From Synergistaceae bacterium (lineage in GTDB: Bacteria > Synergistota > Synergistia > Synergistales > Aminobacteriaceae): a DNA stretch of 64,000 nucleotides. Numbering within the stretch: the stretch's first letter is position 1; each line of letters begins with the position of its first letter. Shown here piece after piece: positions 23,575 to 31,755 of the stretch. The notes beneath the pieces were generated by a model. That model saw only the letters and a program-made list of their open reading frames with translations. It was not told where the DNA came from and did no database searches. The stretch spans positions 1-64,000 of the forward strand of contig JAIRYN010000056.1 of NCBI GenBank assembly GCA_031267575.1, in the 5' to 3' direction. Made by a program: the position numbers and the translations under genes.

Positions 23575-24972
23575 CTATGATTCTGGAACCCACGGAGTCG
23601 CCTTCGTTTTTGTTGGGTCCTTAAAAGCCGGCGCTACGATTTCGTTCCAGAACTTCACCGGGTCCGTGTTCGCCATAATGGCGGCCTTCTGTGTCCCCAG
23701 CGGACCTTCTTGTCTTGGAATGGCGTAAGGAATGGATCTCCCGTAGTTTACAGTGTAATTGGAATCCACATCGACTTTCAACCCTGTTATATCCTGGTGA
23801 GTGGTTACAGGATTTTCGCTGACGGACGAATACCATGTGGTTACCACAGTCGGGTCGATGAGCCAGGCGGCTGCTATAACGTCATACGCGCCACTAGCTG
23901 TAGGAAGGCTTCGGTAAAAACGGCACTGTTGGACAAGATCATCGTAGAAGTACTGCGACTGTCCAAACCAGGTCATTTCCGCCTCGCTGTAATTGGCATT
24001 ATCTTCGGATGGGCTAGCGTCTATCGAGGTCGGTAACGCTTGCAGATACACTGCCGCCTCCAAACCATCGATGATCTGGTTTCCATACTGCTTGAACGTC
24101 TCGGACTCCTGATTTCCCCACGGCGTGCGCACGCATATTTTAGCGGCTTCTGGATCCGCCCACCAGTTAAATTCCGCGACGGCGGAAGAGTTTCCCTTCA
24201 TGTAGAAGGAGCCTCCCATGTACACGATCTCCTTCACCTTCCCGGCTATGGAGGGGTCTTTGCGGAGCGCCAGCGCAATATTCGTGAGTGGTCCTATCGC
24301 TAAGATCGTCACTTCATTGTTTGGGTTGTCATTGATTGCCTTGATGATAAAATCCACGGCGTTGTCGATATCATCGGGGTCCGCGTGCGAAGAACCGTCC
24401 CTCTGGGTAGGGTAGTAAGCATAGGGATAAGTGGGGTCGCCGACGCCGTACTTGCCGTAATTGGTGTCGTTAGAGACCGTTCCTTTATAAAATTCCTGCC
24501 AAGGTTGCATGGGGTCTCTGTTGGGGTTCACTTCGTAGAGTGAATTCGTGACCCAGCCAAAATAGCCGGGATAGGTCACCTGTCCGGTGATTTGCATCTC
24601 CGCTTTCATGACTTCCTTATCCATACGGTCGGCCCTGAGTCCATAACGCGTCCCCATGTAAATGGGAACTCCCTTTGTGGTGCCGTCGGTATGGGTGAGA
24701 TCTTTCGCCCTGATGATCTCCAGCTGACGGACTCCGTGGGCGAAGCCCCTCGGCTGAGATTCGTTGCCCGCCTCTACAGTGACCCCCAATAAGTCAATCT
24801 TGCCTTCGTTTCCTTTCATGTAGCCAGCCAACAGGACCATCGCGGCACCGTCGTCAAATCCGGGTCTCATGTCCGAGTCTAAGATGACTTTCTTGGGAGC
24901 GGCAAAAACTCCCGTCGCCATTGACATTAATACAATGACCGACAAAAAACATAACGAAGAGCTTTTCTTCAT
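23575..24972 (-). CDS. Exported nucleoside hydrolase (IunH family)
   Basis: Splits nucleosides into base and ribose outside the cytoplasmic membrane. 465 residues. Signal peptide KKSSSLCFLSVIVLMSMATGVFA, then the calcium-binding motif VILDSDMRPGFDDGAAM (the family's DxDxxxDD) and the active-site segment AEFNWWADPEAA. LAIGPLTNIALAL is also typical. The length exceeds the usual 310-350 because of insertions in the middle. The start at 24972 has GAAGGAGG upstream. It is a paralogue of the next gene and lies between it and ribokinase. Confidence 0.9.
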   Translation of the reverse strand: MKKSSSLCFLSVIVLMSMATGVFAAPKKVILDSDMRPGFDDGAAMVLLAGYMKGNEGKIDLLGVTVEAGNESQPRGFAHGVRQLEIIRAKDLTHTDGTTKGVPIYMGTRYGLRADRMDKEVMKAEMQITGQVTYPGYFGWVTNSLYEVNPNRDPMQPWQEFYKGTVSNDTNYGKYGVGDPTYPYAYYPTQRDGSSHADPDDIDNAVDFIIKAINDNPNNEVTILAIGPLTNIALALRKDPSIAGKVKEIVYMGGSFYMKGNSSAVAEFNWWADPEAAKICVRTPWGNQESETFKQYGNQIIDGLEAAVYLQALPTSIDASPSEDNANYSEAEMTWFGQSQYFYDDLVQQCRFYRSLPTASGAYDVIAAAWLIDPTVVTTWYSSVSENPVTTHQDITGLKVDVDSNYTVNYGRSIPYAIPRQEGPLGTQKAAIMANTDPVKFWNEIVAPAFKDPTKTKATPWVPES

Positions 24973-25001
24973 TTTAATTGCCCTCCTTCGCATTTTCTAA
25001 C

Positions 25002-26375
25002 TTATCGTTTTCTAAAGAAAATCGGCATCAGACAAAGCGCCGCTCCCAATATTCCCAGTGAAACAGCGGAACAGCCACCCCCAGCGGACCTTTGCGTTTT
25101 TTCGGAATTTGCGTCATAGGTCGGATCAAGTCCGGAATAGACCAGATTCCAAAACTTTTCCGCGTTGACGGTGTTGATGACGCGAACTTTCTGGGTCCCC
25201 ACTGGACCGAGGTTCTTGTAGCCGGGACTCCTGCCGTAGTCGATGTTATAATCGACATTGACATCGATCCACCAATCAAAATACCCAGTTTTGCTCAGGT
25301 CGTCGTCATAAGGCAAGACGATGTCATCGTTATTGATCTCGCCGATTAGAACGCCCGCGGTGATGGCGTCCCATACGTAAGAGTCCTCCGTAGAATTGGG
25401 GGCGGCGAAAGAGGCATAGTTTTTCTCGAACATAGCTTTGATGCCGGGGTTTATGCCAGGCAGGTTGACGATCTTCTCATATTCTTTGGGGGTAAAGTGC
25501 AGTTTTTCGCACACGTCGAGAGGCACAACATATTGGGTGATTTTATCTTCTTTAGAATCCGTCTTTCCCCATGGAGTGCGGACAGCGAATCTAGCAGCCT
25601 CTGGGTCGAACCACCAGTTAAATTCCGCCGCCGGGGTGGTGTTTCCAGCCACGTTGACCGCCCCGCCCATATAGATGACTTTTTTCACCTTGGGCACGAT
25701 TGTGGGATCTTGCATAACCGCCATTTGAAGGTTAGTGCATGGACCTATAGCGACAATGATGACTTCCCCAGGATATTTGTTTACCATCTCGACGATGAAA
25801 TCGGAGGCGTGCTGATACTTGCCGCTGAAACCCTTTCGTGCGTCTTTTTTGAGATCATATTGAGGGTCCTCAGCGTAATTCGTCTTGTAAACGGTTTTCC
25901 ACCCCAGTTCCGGGGAGGGGTCGACCGGTTCCTTATGTCCCCACGAGGAAAAAGCTCCAGCATACGTAGATACCCCCATTCCAAAGAGGGTCCTCTCATA
26001 ACCAGACCACTCCAATCCCGTGATTTCAAGGGGCGCAACAGCCTGGTAACGACCAGTCCTCATGGGCCAGCGCGCTCCCGCTATAATGGGGATGTCTTCC
26101 AAGCCGGTGAGTTCCAACTGTCGAACGCCAGCGGAAAGCCCGTCCTGAAGCCACTGATTGCCCGCGACGACCGTCACGCCCAAAAGATCGATATTCGGGT
26201 GATTGGCAAGCATGAGCATTGCCACGCCGTCGTCGAAAAGCTCCACCATGTCCGAGTCCAGAATAACTTTTTCCGACGAAAGCGCTGCGTTTGCTCCGAT
26301 CAGTCCGATCAGAACAATAAACGCCAACAGAAGACTCGTTTTTAAGGTTTTACTTTTCAAGGTTTTACATCTCAC
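25002..26375 (-). CDS. Exported nucleoside hydrolase with Synerg-CTERM-like sorting tail
   Basis: Second secreted nucleoside hydrolase, about 457 residues. Signal peptide TSLLLAFIVLIGLIGANA, calcium motif VILDSDMVELFDDGVAM, VAIGPCTNLQMAV and AEFNWWFDPEAA. The C-terminus is SAGGGCS, a hydrophobic helix and FRKR, a tripartite signal that fits the Synerg-CTERM surface-sorting domain; the first paralogue lacks it. The GTG at 26375 is preferred since GGGGAGG lies just upstream; the frame is open to 26426. Probably surface-anchored while its sister is periplasmic (inference). Confidence 0.9.
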   Translation of the reverse strand: MRCKTLKSKTLKTSLLLAFIVLIGLIGANAALSSEKVILDSDMVELFDDGVAMLMLANHPNIDLLGVTVVAGNQWLQDGLSAGVRQLELTGLEDIPIIAGARWPMRTGRYQAVAPLEITGLEWSGYERTLFGMGVSTYAGAFSSWGHKEPVDPSPELGWKTVYKTNYAEDPQYDLKKDARKGFSGKYQHASDFIVEMVNKYPGEVIIVAIGPCTNLQMAVMQDPTIVPKVKKVIYMGGAVNVAGNTTPAAEFNWWFDPEAARFAVRTPWGKTDSKEDKITQYVVPLDVCEKLHFTPKEYEKIVNLPGINPGIKAMFEKNYASFAAPNSTEDSYVWDAITAGVLIGEINNDDIVLPYDDDLSKTGYFDWWIDVNVDYNIDYGRSPGYKNLGPVGTQKVRVINTVNAEKFWNLVYSGLDPTYDANSEKTQRSAGGGCSAVSLGILGAALCLMPIFFRKR

Positions 26376-26426
26376 TTTTTGCACCTCCCCAAATTGATGA
26401 ACCAATGCAACGCTTGTTTGTGGCAA

Positions 26427-27398
26427 TCACGACAACATTACTGACAGCTTCGCCCTGTAAGTGTCCAAGATCACCGCTCCCACAATGATCGCCCCCGTCA
26501 CGATCTGTCGCGCGAAATCACTCATCCCCAGAAGCAGAAGGCCGTTGTTCAAGACGCCGATGATGGCCGCCCCGAAGAGTGTTCCGATAAGGCTACCCTT
26601 TCCGCCGCTCATGCTGGTTCCCCCGATGACTACCGCGGCTATGGCGGATAGTTCAAATCCGTTGCCGAGTATAGGAGAAGCGATATTGAGGCGCAGCATA
26701 TATAAAATTGCCGCCATACCCACTGTCGCCCCGCATATCACAAAAGCGGCTACTTTGTATATTTTCGTGTTGTGGCCGGAAAGCCGGACTGCTTCTTCAT
26801 TATTCCCAATCGCGTAGATCATTCGCCCGAAGACGGTTTTTTTGAGAATAAAATGCCCCACGGCGACCAAGAGTATAGCCATGATGAAGATGACGGGGAT
26901 TCCGAAATAAGAGAGGGTTCCGAAAGAATTGAATGCCTTCGGAAAGGAGAAGATCGTCCGAGAACCGCTTACTTGAAGCGCCGCACCCCGTGCCATATTG
27001 AGCATCCCCAGCGTAACGACGAAGGAGTGTATTTTCCATCGCTCGCAGACCCACCCATTGAAGAGCCCACAGACCATACCCGCCACCATCGACGCGAGAA
27101 CGGCCAGAACGATGGCGCTTCCCGCGTCGAGAGATTTGTTCGTGATGACCAGGCCAGCGAGTATCGTGCACAAAGCGAGCACCGAGCCCACGGATAAATC
27201 TATCCCTCCCAGCAGAATGACGAAGGTCATCCCCACCGCTATCACCGTGTTGATGCTTATCTGAGTGAAGATATTCGAGATGTTGTTGATGGATGCGAAG
27301 GCCGGCACAAAATAGGAGAACAGAACGCAGAGCAGAACAAGAACCACCCCAATTCCGGCTTCGTTGAGCATCAGATAAACGATTCGTTTGGTGTTCAT
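26427..27398 (-). CDS. rbsC: Ribose-type ABC transporter permease
   Basis: Membrane channel of a carbohydrate-uptake-2 ABC importer (RbsC family). 323 residues, about ten helices. Conserved GGIDLSVGSVLALC near residue 65 and AIAAVVIGGTSMSGGKGSLIGTLFGA near 245, the family's EAA-like loop. It overlaps the ATPase stop by four bases. Together with the ATPase and binding protein it forms the importer of the nucleoside cluster. Confidence 0.92.
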   Translation of the reverse strand: MNTKRIVYLMLNEAGIGVVLVLLCVLFSYFVPAFASINNISNIFTQISINTVIAVGMTFVILLGGIDLSVGSVLALCTILAGLVITNKSLDAGSAIVLAVLASMVAGMVCGLFNGWVCERWKIHSFVVTLGMLNMARGAALQVSGSRTIFSFPKAFNSFGTLSYFGIPVIFIMAILLVAVGHFILKKTVFGRMIYAIGNNEEAVRLSGHNTKIYKVAAFVICGATVGMAAILYMLRLNIASPILGNGFELSAIAAVVIGGTSMSGGKGSLIGTLFGAAIIGVLNNGLLLLGMSDFARQIVTGAIIVGAVILDTYRAKLSVMLS

Positions 27399-28918
27399 TC
27401 CGCAGTGCCTCCTTCATGGGATACCCGATACGCGTATTTCAAGATCCTCTCCTGCTCGAAATCGCGGCGCAAAACCTCACCCGACACGGCGCCGTTGGAG
27501 AAGACGACGATCCTGTGACAGATCCCAATGAGTTCGTTCAAATCCGAGGAAACGATCATGATCCCCTTGCCCTCCGCGAGAAGCCGCCAAAGAAGCAGAT
27601 ATATTTCATATTTTGCTCCTACGTCTATGCCTCGTGTGGGTTCGTCGAAGAGCAACACCTTCGCGTCACGAAGAATCCACTTTGCCAGAACAACCTTCTG
27701 CTGGTTCCCTCCCGACAGGTTCCTCGTCAGTTGGAGTATTGACGGCGTCTTAATCGCCAGCTCGCCCGCCATGCGCTCAGAAGCGCCGCGTTCCGCTTTT
27801 CTGTCGATCAAACCGAGCGACCCGAAGCGCGAAAATTTGTCCAGGGCGGCCAGAGACATATTGACCTCGACCGACATATCCAGAACGAGTCCCTGAGATT
27901 TCCGGTCTTCGGTGAGAAGACATACCCCCTCCTTGACCGCGTCTTTCGGCGACGCTATATTCAGTAGCCTGCCCTCTAGGGACACCGATCCGCCGAGTTT
28001 TTTGTCCGCGCCGAAGATGGCCCTTACCGTTTCGGTTCTCCGGGAACCAACGAGTCCCGATATCCCTAGAATTTCGCCTTTTCTCAGATGGAACGATATC
28101 TCATGGGGGCTGCTGGCGATACGGAGGCCCTTTACCTCCAGCAGCGGTTCGTCGAGGGGTTTTGGGGAGTCCATAAAGGGATATTCGGCGTCCATCTGTC
28201 GCCCCACCATCATGGAGACGATCTGGGGAATGTCGATCTCCTCGGTTTTCTTTGTGTCAACGAGTTCTCCGTTGCGCAGGACCGTTATGCGGTCACCGAT
28301 CTCGTAGATCTCTTTGAGGTGATGCGAGATATAAATGACTGTCAATCCTTGTTGTTTTTCGGTCCTGATGATCTCGAAAAGACGGGCGATTTCGTCGGGC
28401 GATAGGGTGGCCGTGGGTTCGTCCAGGATCAGCACCCGGCACTTGGAGGACACGGCTTTAGCGATCTCCACAAGCTGCATCTGGGCCACGCCCAAAAGCT
28501 CCACCGGCATCCACGGGTCCACGTCTAACCCCACCCGTCGCATAGTTTCTGTCGCGTCTCGAAAAAGTTTTTTCCTGTCAACCCATATTCCCTTGCGCGG
28601 AAGCTGGTCGAAGAAGATATTTTCGGCGACCGATAGGTAAGAAAGAAGGTTGAACTCCTGATAGACCACGCGAATGCCTCGATCCATCGCTTCTCGGGGG
28701 GTACATGGGAAATAGGGCTCGCCGTCTAGGAGCATCTTGCCGCCGTCTGGAGGATAAATACCACAGATGATTTTGATCAACGTCGACTTGCCGGCCCCGT
28801 TTTCTCCTACCAGAACGTGAACCTCCCCCTTTCGGATAGACAAAATGACGTCCGAGAGGGCGCGCACTCCGGGAAAATATTTCGATACGTTCCGTATGGA
28901 GAGAATGTCCGTTTCCAT
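27395..28918 (-). CDS. rbsA: Ribose-type ABC transporter ATPase (two nucleotide-binding domains)
   Basis: Energises the importer. 507 residues with two fused ATPase domains, as usual for RbsA/MglA. Domain 1: GENGAGKST Walker A, LGVAQMQLVEIAKAV signature region, VLILDEPTATLS Walker B. Domain 2 has the degenerate Walker A GLVGSRRTE typical of the family, but an intact signature LSGGNQQKVVLAKW and LLFDEPTRGIDVGAK. The start has AAGGTAGG upstream. It follows the binding-protein gene after a spacer with a hairpin. Confidence 0.93.
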   Translation of the reverse strand: METDILSIRNVSKYFPGVRALSDVILSIRKGEVHVLVGENGAGKSTLIKIICGIYPPDGGKMLLDGEPYFPCTPREAMDRGIRVVYQEFNLLSYLSVAENIFFDQLPRKGIWVDRKKLFRDATETMRRVGLDVDPWMPVELLGVAQMQLVEIAKAVSSKCRVLILDEPTATLSPDEIARLFEIIRTEKQQGLTVIYISHHLKEIYEIGDRITVLRNGELVDTKKTEEIDIPQIVSMMVGRQMDAEYPFMDSPKPLDEPLLEVKGLRIASSPHEISFHLRKGEILGISGLVGSRRTETVRAIFGADKKLGGSVSLEGRLLNIASPKDAVKEGVCLLTEDRKSQGLVLDMSVEVNMSLAALDKFSRFGSLGLIDRKAERGASERMAGELAIKTPSILQLTRNLSGGNQQKVVLAKWILRDAKVLLFDEPTRGIDVGAKYEIYLLLWRLLAEGKGIMIVSSDLNELIGICHRIVVFSNGAVSGEVLRRDFEQERILKYAYRVSHEGGTAE

Positions 28919-28966
28919 GTTTATGCCTACCTTGTTCGAGCTTAAAAGAAGGTTAACTCAGGAAGA

Positions 28967-29053
28967 GCCCCCCGACTCCAATATCTATCTATCAAGTCTG
29001 TAAAAATGCAAGTCTATAAAAATGCAAGTCTGTAAAAACGGAGTTTGGGGGGC
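28967..29053 (-). other. Intercistronic hairpin with repeat-expanded loop
   Basis: GCCCCCCGACTCC (28967-28979) pairs with the complementary arm at 29040-29053. The loop holds three 16-bp tandem repeats (28994-29041; unit AAGTCTGTAAAAATGC). Lacks a T-run on the minus strand. It sits between the binding-protein and ATPase genes, where family operons often have a hairpin that stabilises the binding-protein mRNA. Confidence 0.7.
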
Positions 29054-29071
29054 ATATTTTATGGCGGCGTT

Positions 29072-30013
29072 TTATTTTAGGTCTGTGGCAGAGACAACTT
29101 TTACTTCTGTTTTTGACCAATCGGAGATTTTTTCCCCGCCCAGAATACGGAACCCAACCTTGATCGCGTTGGCCGCCATCTCAGGCCCAAACTGATCCAC
29201 CGTGGCAAGCATTTTACCCTCTTTGATCAGTTCTTGACAGGCGCCAATATTGTCGAAACCGACGACTTGAACTTGCTCGGTCTTGCCAGCGGCCTCTATC
29301 GCGCGGACCACGCCCAGAGCCATGGAGTCATTGGCGCACATGACGCCCTGGACATCGGGGAACCGCGTCAGGAGGTTTGTCATGACCGTGTTCGCTTCTT
29401 CTGTCTCCCAGTGGGCCGTCGTGGACTCCAGGATCTGGAATTCGTAGTCCGCAACGCTCTTCATGAAACCGGCCTTACGTTGTTTCGCGTTGTCCGCACC
29501 AGGATTGCCTTCAATGATGATGACTTTCGCGCTCTTGCCCAACTTTTCCCCAAGGAAGTTGCCCACCAAGTAGGAACCTTCTTCGTTATCGGGGCCAACA
29601 AAAAGGAAGTTTTCAGGCAAGCCATTGTCCTTAAGGGCCTGCTTGTCCAGAGTGACATCGAAGTTGACGACCAGGATACCGGCATCCACGGCCTTCTTCA
29701 CCGACGGAACGAGGCCCACAGAGTCGGCTGGTGCCAGGATAATCATGTCCACCTTCTGGGATATGAAATTCTCCATGGCGTTGATCTGCGTGTCGATATC
29801 CGTTTCTGAGTTCATGCCTACGGGAATAAGTTCGAATGTGCCATCCTCTTGCGCGAATTTGCGAGCGCCTTCCTCCATTGTTTTGAAGAACTCGTTCGCC
29901 AATGATTTCATGACCAGTCCCACGACCGGTTTCTTCTCGGCTGCAAAAGCTACTCCGCCCAAACACATCACAAACATCACCAATAAAACCATAGCAATCA
30001 TTTTTCTCATCAT
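29072..30013 (-). CDS. rbsB: Ribose-type periplasmic sugar-binding protein
   Basis: Captures the sugar in the periplasm for the RbsAC importer. 313 residues. Signal peptide MRKMIAMVLLVMFVMCLGGVAFA, then a periplasmic-binding-protein type I fold: KPVVGLVMKSLANEFFKTMEEG, IILAPADSVGLVPSVKKA, VNFDV, IIEGNPGADNAKQRKAG and VMCANDSMALGVVRA. The start at 30013 (or the next ATG at 30010) is preferred: the signal peptide begins there and AAAGGAT lies 12 bases upstream. The frame is open for 19 further codons, but these are transposon-derived leader. First gene of the nucleoside cluster. Confidence 0.93.
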   Translation of the reverse strand: MMRKMIAMVLLVMFVMCLGGVAFAAEKKPVVGLVMKSLANEFFKTMEEGARKFAQEDGTFELIPVGMNSETDIDTQINAMENFISQKVDMIILAPADSVGLVPSVKKAVDAGILVVNFDVTLDKQALKDNGLPENFLFVGPDNEEGSYLVGNFLGEKLGKSAKVIIIEGNPGADNAKQRKAGFMKSVADYEFQILESTTAHWETEEANTVMTNLLTRFPDVQGVMCANDSMALGVVRAIEAAGKTEQVQVVGFDNIGACQELIKEGKMLATVDQFGPEMAANAIKVGFRILGGEKISDWSKTEVKVVSATDLK

Positions 30014-30200
30014 CGAAACCGATCCTTTCAGCGTACTAATACCTACTGATAACGAGTAGATACGTTTCACATAGTATTTCTTTGACTATGAAGCCAAAGA
30101 AAAAACTAAATCTCACAAAGCTCGCGGAAATACTCCACAAACGCCGTTGTAGTCCCGACTATCAGCTCGAATACCCTTTCGCGGCATAAATCACCTCCTC
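30014..30200 (-). mobile_element. TnpB-type transposon 3'-end relic forming the rbsB leader (copy C)
   Basis: Read on the minus strand: a piece of TnpB C-terminus (SRDYNGVCGVFPRAL), then the conserved right end with two hairpins (TTCTTTGGCT paired with AGTCAAAGAA, and CTACT paired with AGTAG) and ACGCTGAAAGGATCGG. It runs straight into the rbsB start. The TnpB piece now lies in a 24-codon frame (30187-30113) that has its own AGGAGGTG ribosome site. About 75% identical by eye to copies A and B at 39 and 40.7 kb. Confidence 0.8.
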
Positions 30201-30273
30201 TTCAACAGCTTATAACACGAGGCTTAAACGATTATTTTTTCTCTTAAAGTTATGGACACTCGCTTATTATATA

Positions 30274-30594
30274 TTGACATACTCCCACGACTAAAGTTGT
30301 AGGATTCTAAGATCGACAAAGACAGCCGACTGAAACCGGTCTTACGTCTTCTCCTTATAAGAGTGGATGCCCTCACTCTGAGAATATTTACAGCCACATT
30401 AATATCCCAGTCGTGTTCTGCCCCGCATCTCGTGTTGATAAGTCATAAAAGGAGTTTAACATAAAAGTAGACGTATGGCAAGAAACCAAATACAAAACAA
30501 ACGTCACCGTTGGTGGCGTTGCAATTTTCATCCAACGGCTGAGGCTGTTGGCTTTTTCATCGCTTTATCTCGCTTTATTTCGCTTTATCGTAAA
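30274..30594 (-). mobile_element. IS605-like deletion derivative, unit 1
   Basis: On the minus strand: a left-end segment with nested palindromes, then the last codons of a TnpB (CGAEHDWDINVAVNILRVRAST) and a decayed right-end hairpin (CCCACGACT with AGTTGTAGG). The transposase core is missing. Unit 2 has the same architecture, so both descend from one shortened element. Confidence 0.8.
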
Positions 30595-30637
30595 GAACGC
30601 ATGATGTTTAATGAAAGTTTTTCTTAAAATATTTTTT

Positions 30638-30949
30638 TTGACATACTCCCATGACTAAAGTCATGGGATTCTAAGATTAACAAAGACAGCCGATTGAAAC
30701 TGGTCTTACGTCTTCTCCTTTAAGGGTGGATGTAAAGGTGGATGCCCCCACTCTGAGAATATTTACAACTGCATTAATATCCCGGTCGTGTTCCGCCCCG
30801 CATCTCGCGTTGATAAGCCATAAAAAAAGTTTAATATAAAAGTAGACATATGACAAGAAATCAAATACAAAACAAACGCTACCATTAGCGGCGTTGCGAT
30901 TCTCATCTAATGGCTTCAGCCGTTGGCTTTCTCATCGCTTTATCGTAAA
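30638..30949 (-). mobile_element. IS605-like deletion derivative, unit 2
   Basis: Same layout as unit 1 but better preserved. The TnpB end reads RCGAEHDRDINAVVNILRVG and KGEDVRPVSIGCLC to a stop at 30677, followed by the classic right-end hairpin CCCATGACTTTAGTCATGGG. A 12-bp duplication adds FTST within the TnpB tail. The left end carries CGTTGGC-type palindromes shared with unit 1 and with 42.28-42.37 kb. Confidence 0.88.
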
Positions 30950-30976
30950 TTTTGTCTTTATTGGTCCACCATAGCA

Positions 30977-31024
30977 TATATATAGATATAGATATAGATA
31001 TAGATAGAGGTAGATAGATAAATA
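30977..31024. repeat. ATAGAT-type microsatellite
   Basis: AT and AGATAT hexamer repeats followed by AGATAGATA-type units. It marks the right edge of the transposon relic region. Confidence 0.85.
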
Positions 31025-31076
31025 AATAGATACTTTGCTAAGTGTCTATCTGTAGAAATTAATATTTAGCTCAATA

Positions 31077-31646
31077 CTATATGCTGACCTCTAGTGCCGC
31101 GATTAGTTTTACGGCAAAGTCGAGTAGTTCTTTTTCGGAAAGACTTTTTGTCTCCAGCGTCAAAGTTCTTTCTTTATCTAGAGAGACAGCCAGCGCCTGT
31201 CCCGTGACGTCGCCACACTCCAACACCGCGCGTTTTCCCGCGACGGTCAAGGTTTTGTAGGTCGAGGAGAAACCCAGTAGGCCCTCGTTCCCGGTGACCT
31301 CTCCCTCTGGAACGTAAAGGGTCCCTGGCCCAGATCCCTCCATTAGGTTGACCTCCACACCGGCGATAGGCGTCGTGCGGGTATAAACGCGGTTTGTCCA
31401 GCGTCCCAGTTCCTCTGACGTGGTCAAATGCGTAGTCTGCGCCTGGGAGCTATGCCATTCATCTAACACGTCGGGCAAAGGCACGGCCTCCGCAACCCGA
31501 CCGACCCCTAAAATGACTAGTCCCATCAGCAGTATTTCCATAAGCGAGTTTCGCGGTACGCGATTTTTTTTTGCCTCCTTTTTTATCCTGTCTGTTGTCC
31601 TGCTTTCCGATCTTTTCGTCTTTATGTTTATGGCAAAAACCTCCAT
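31077..31646 (-). CDS. Secreted or membrane-anchored hypothetical protein
   Basis: 189 residues, no family recognised. A basic N-terminal stretch (KTKRSESRTTDRIKKEAKKNR) precedes a hydrophobic segment, SLMEILLMGLVILGVGRV, ending in AEA, which looks like a signal peptide. The rest is a beta-rich hydrophilic domain (LDEWHSSQAQT, EVTGNEGLLGFSSTYKTLTV, ERTLTLETKSLSEKELLDF). The start is unsure: ATG 31541 would begin at the hydrophobic segment but the only good ribosome site (AAAGGAGG) lies too far upstream of it. Its spacer partner is the tmcAL gene on the same strand. Confidence 0.65.
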   Translation of the reverse strand: MEVFAINIKTKRSESRTTDRIKKEAKKNRVPRNSLMEILLMGLVILGVGRVAEAVPLPDVLDEWHSSQAQTTHLTTSEELGRWTNRVYTRTTPIAGVEVNLMEGSGPGTLYVPEGEVTGNEGLLGFSSTYKTLTVAGKRAVLECGDVTGQALAVSLDKERTLTLETKSLSEKELLDFAVKLIAALEVSI

Positions 31647-31673
31647 ATCTCTTTTTCATTATATCTTTTCATT

Positions 31674-31717
31674 ATATCCAGATTATAATATCCAAATATC
31701 CAGATTATAATATCCAA
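31674..31717. repeat. Two 22-bp tandem repeats
   Basis: A perfect tandem duplication of a 22-base unit beginning ATATCCAGATTATAA, located upstream of the hypothetical gene's start and past the tmcAL stop. Confidence 0.93.
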
Positions 31718-31755
31718 ACCGGTCGAGGTTTTGTGGAAAAATTTCGGGAGACAAA

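Larger units (their letters stand above)
30014..31076. other. 1-kb transposon graveyard between rbsB and the secreted hypothetical gene
   Basis: This 1063-base gap holds the rbsB leader relic, two IS605-like deletion derivatives and a microsatellite, listed separately. No intact gene is present. Only the AT-rich stretches near 30201-30273 and 31025-31076 are unexplained. Confidence 0.8.
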
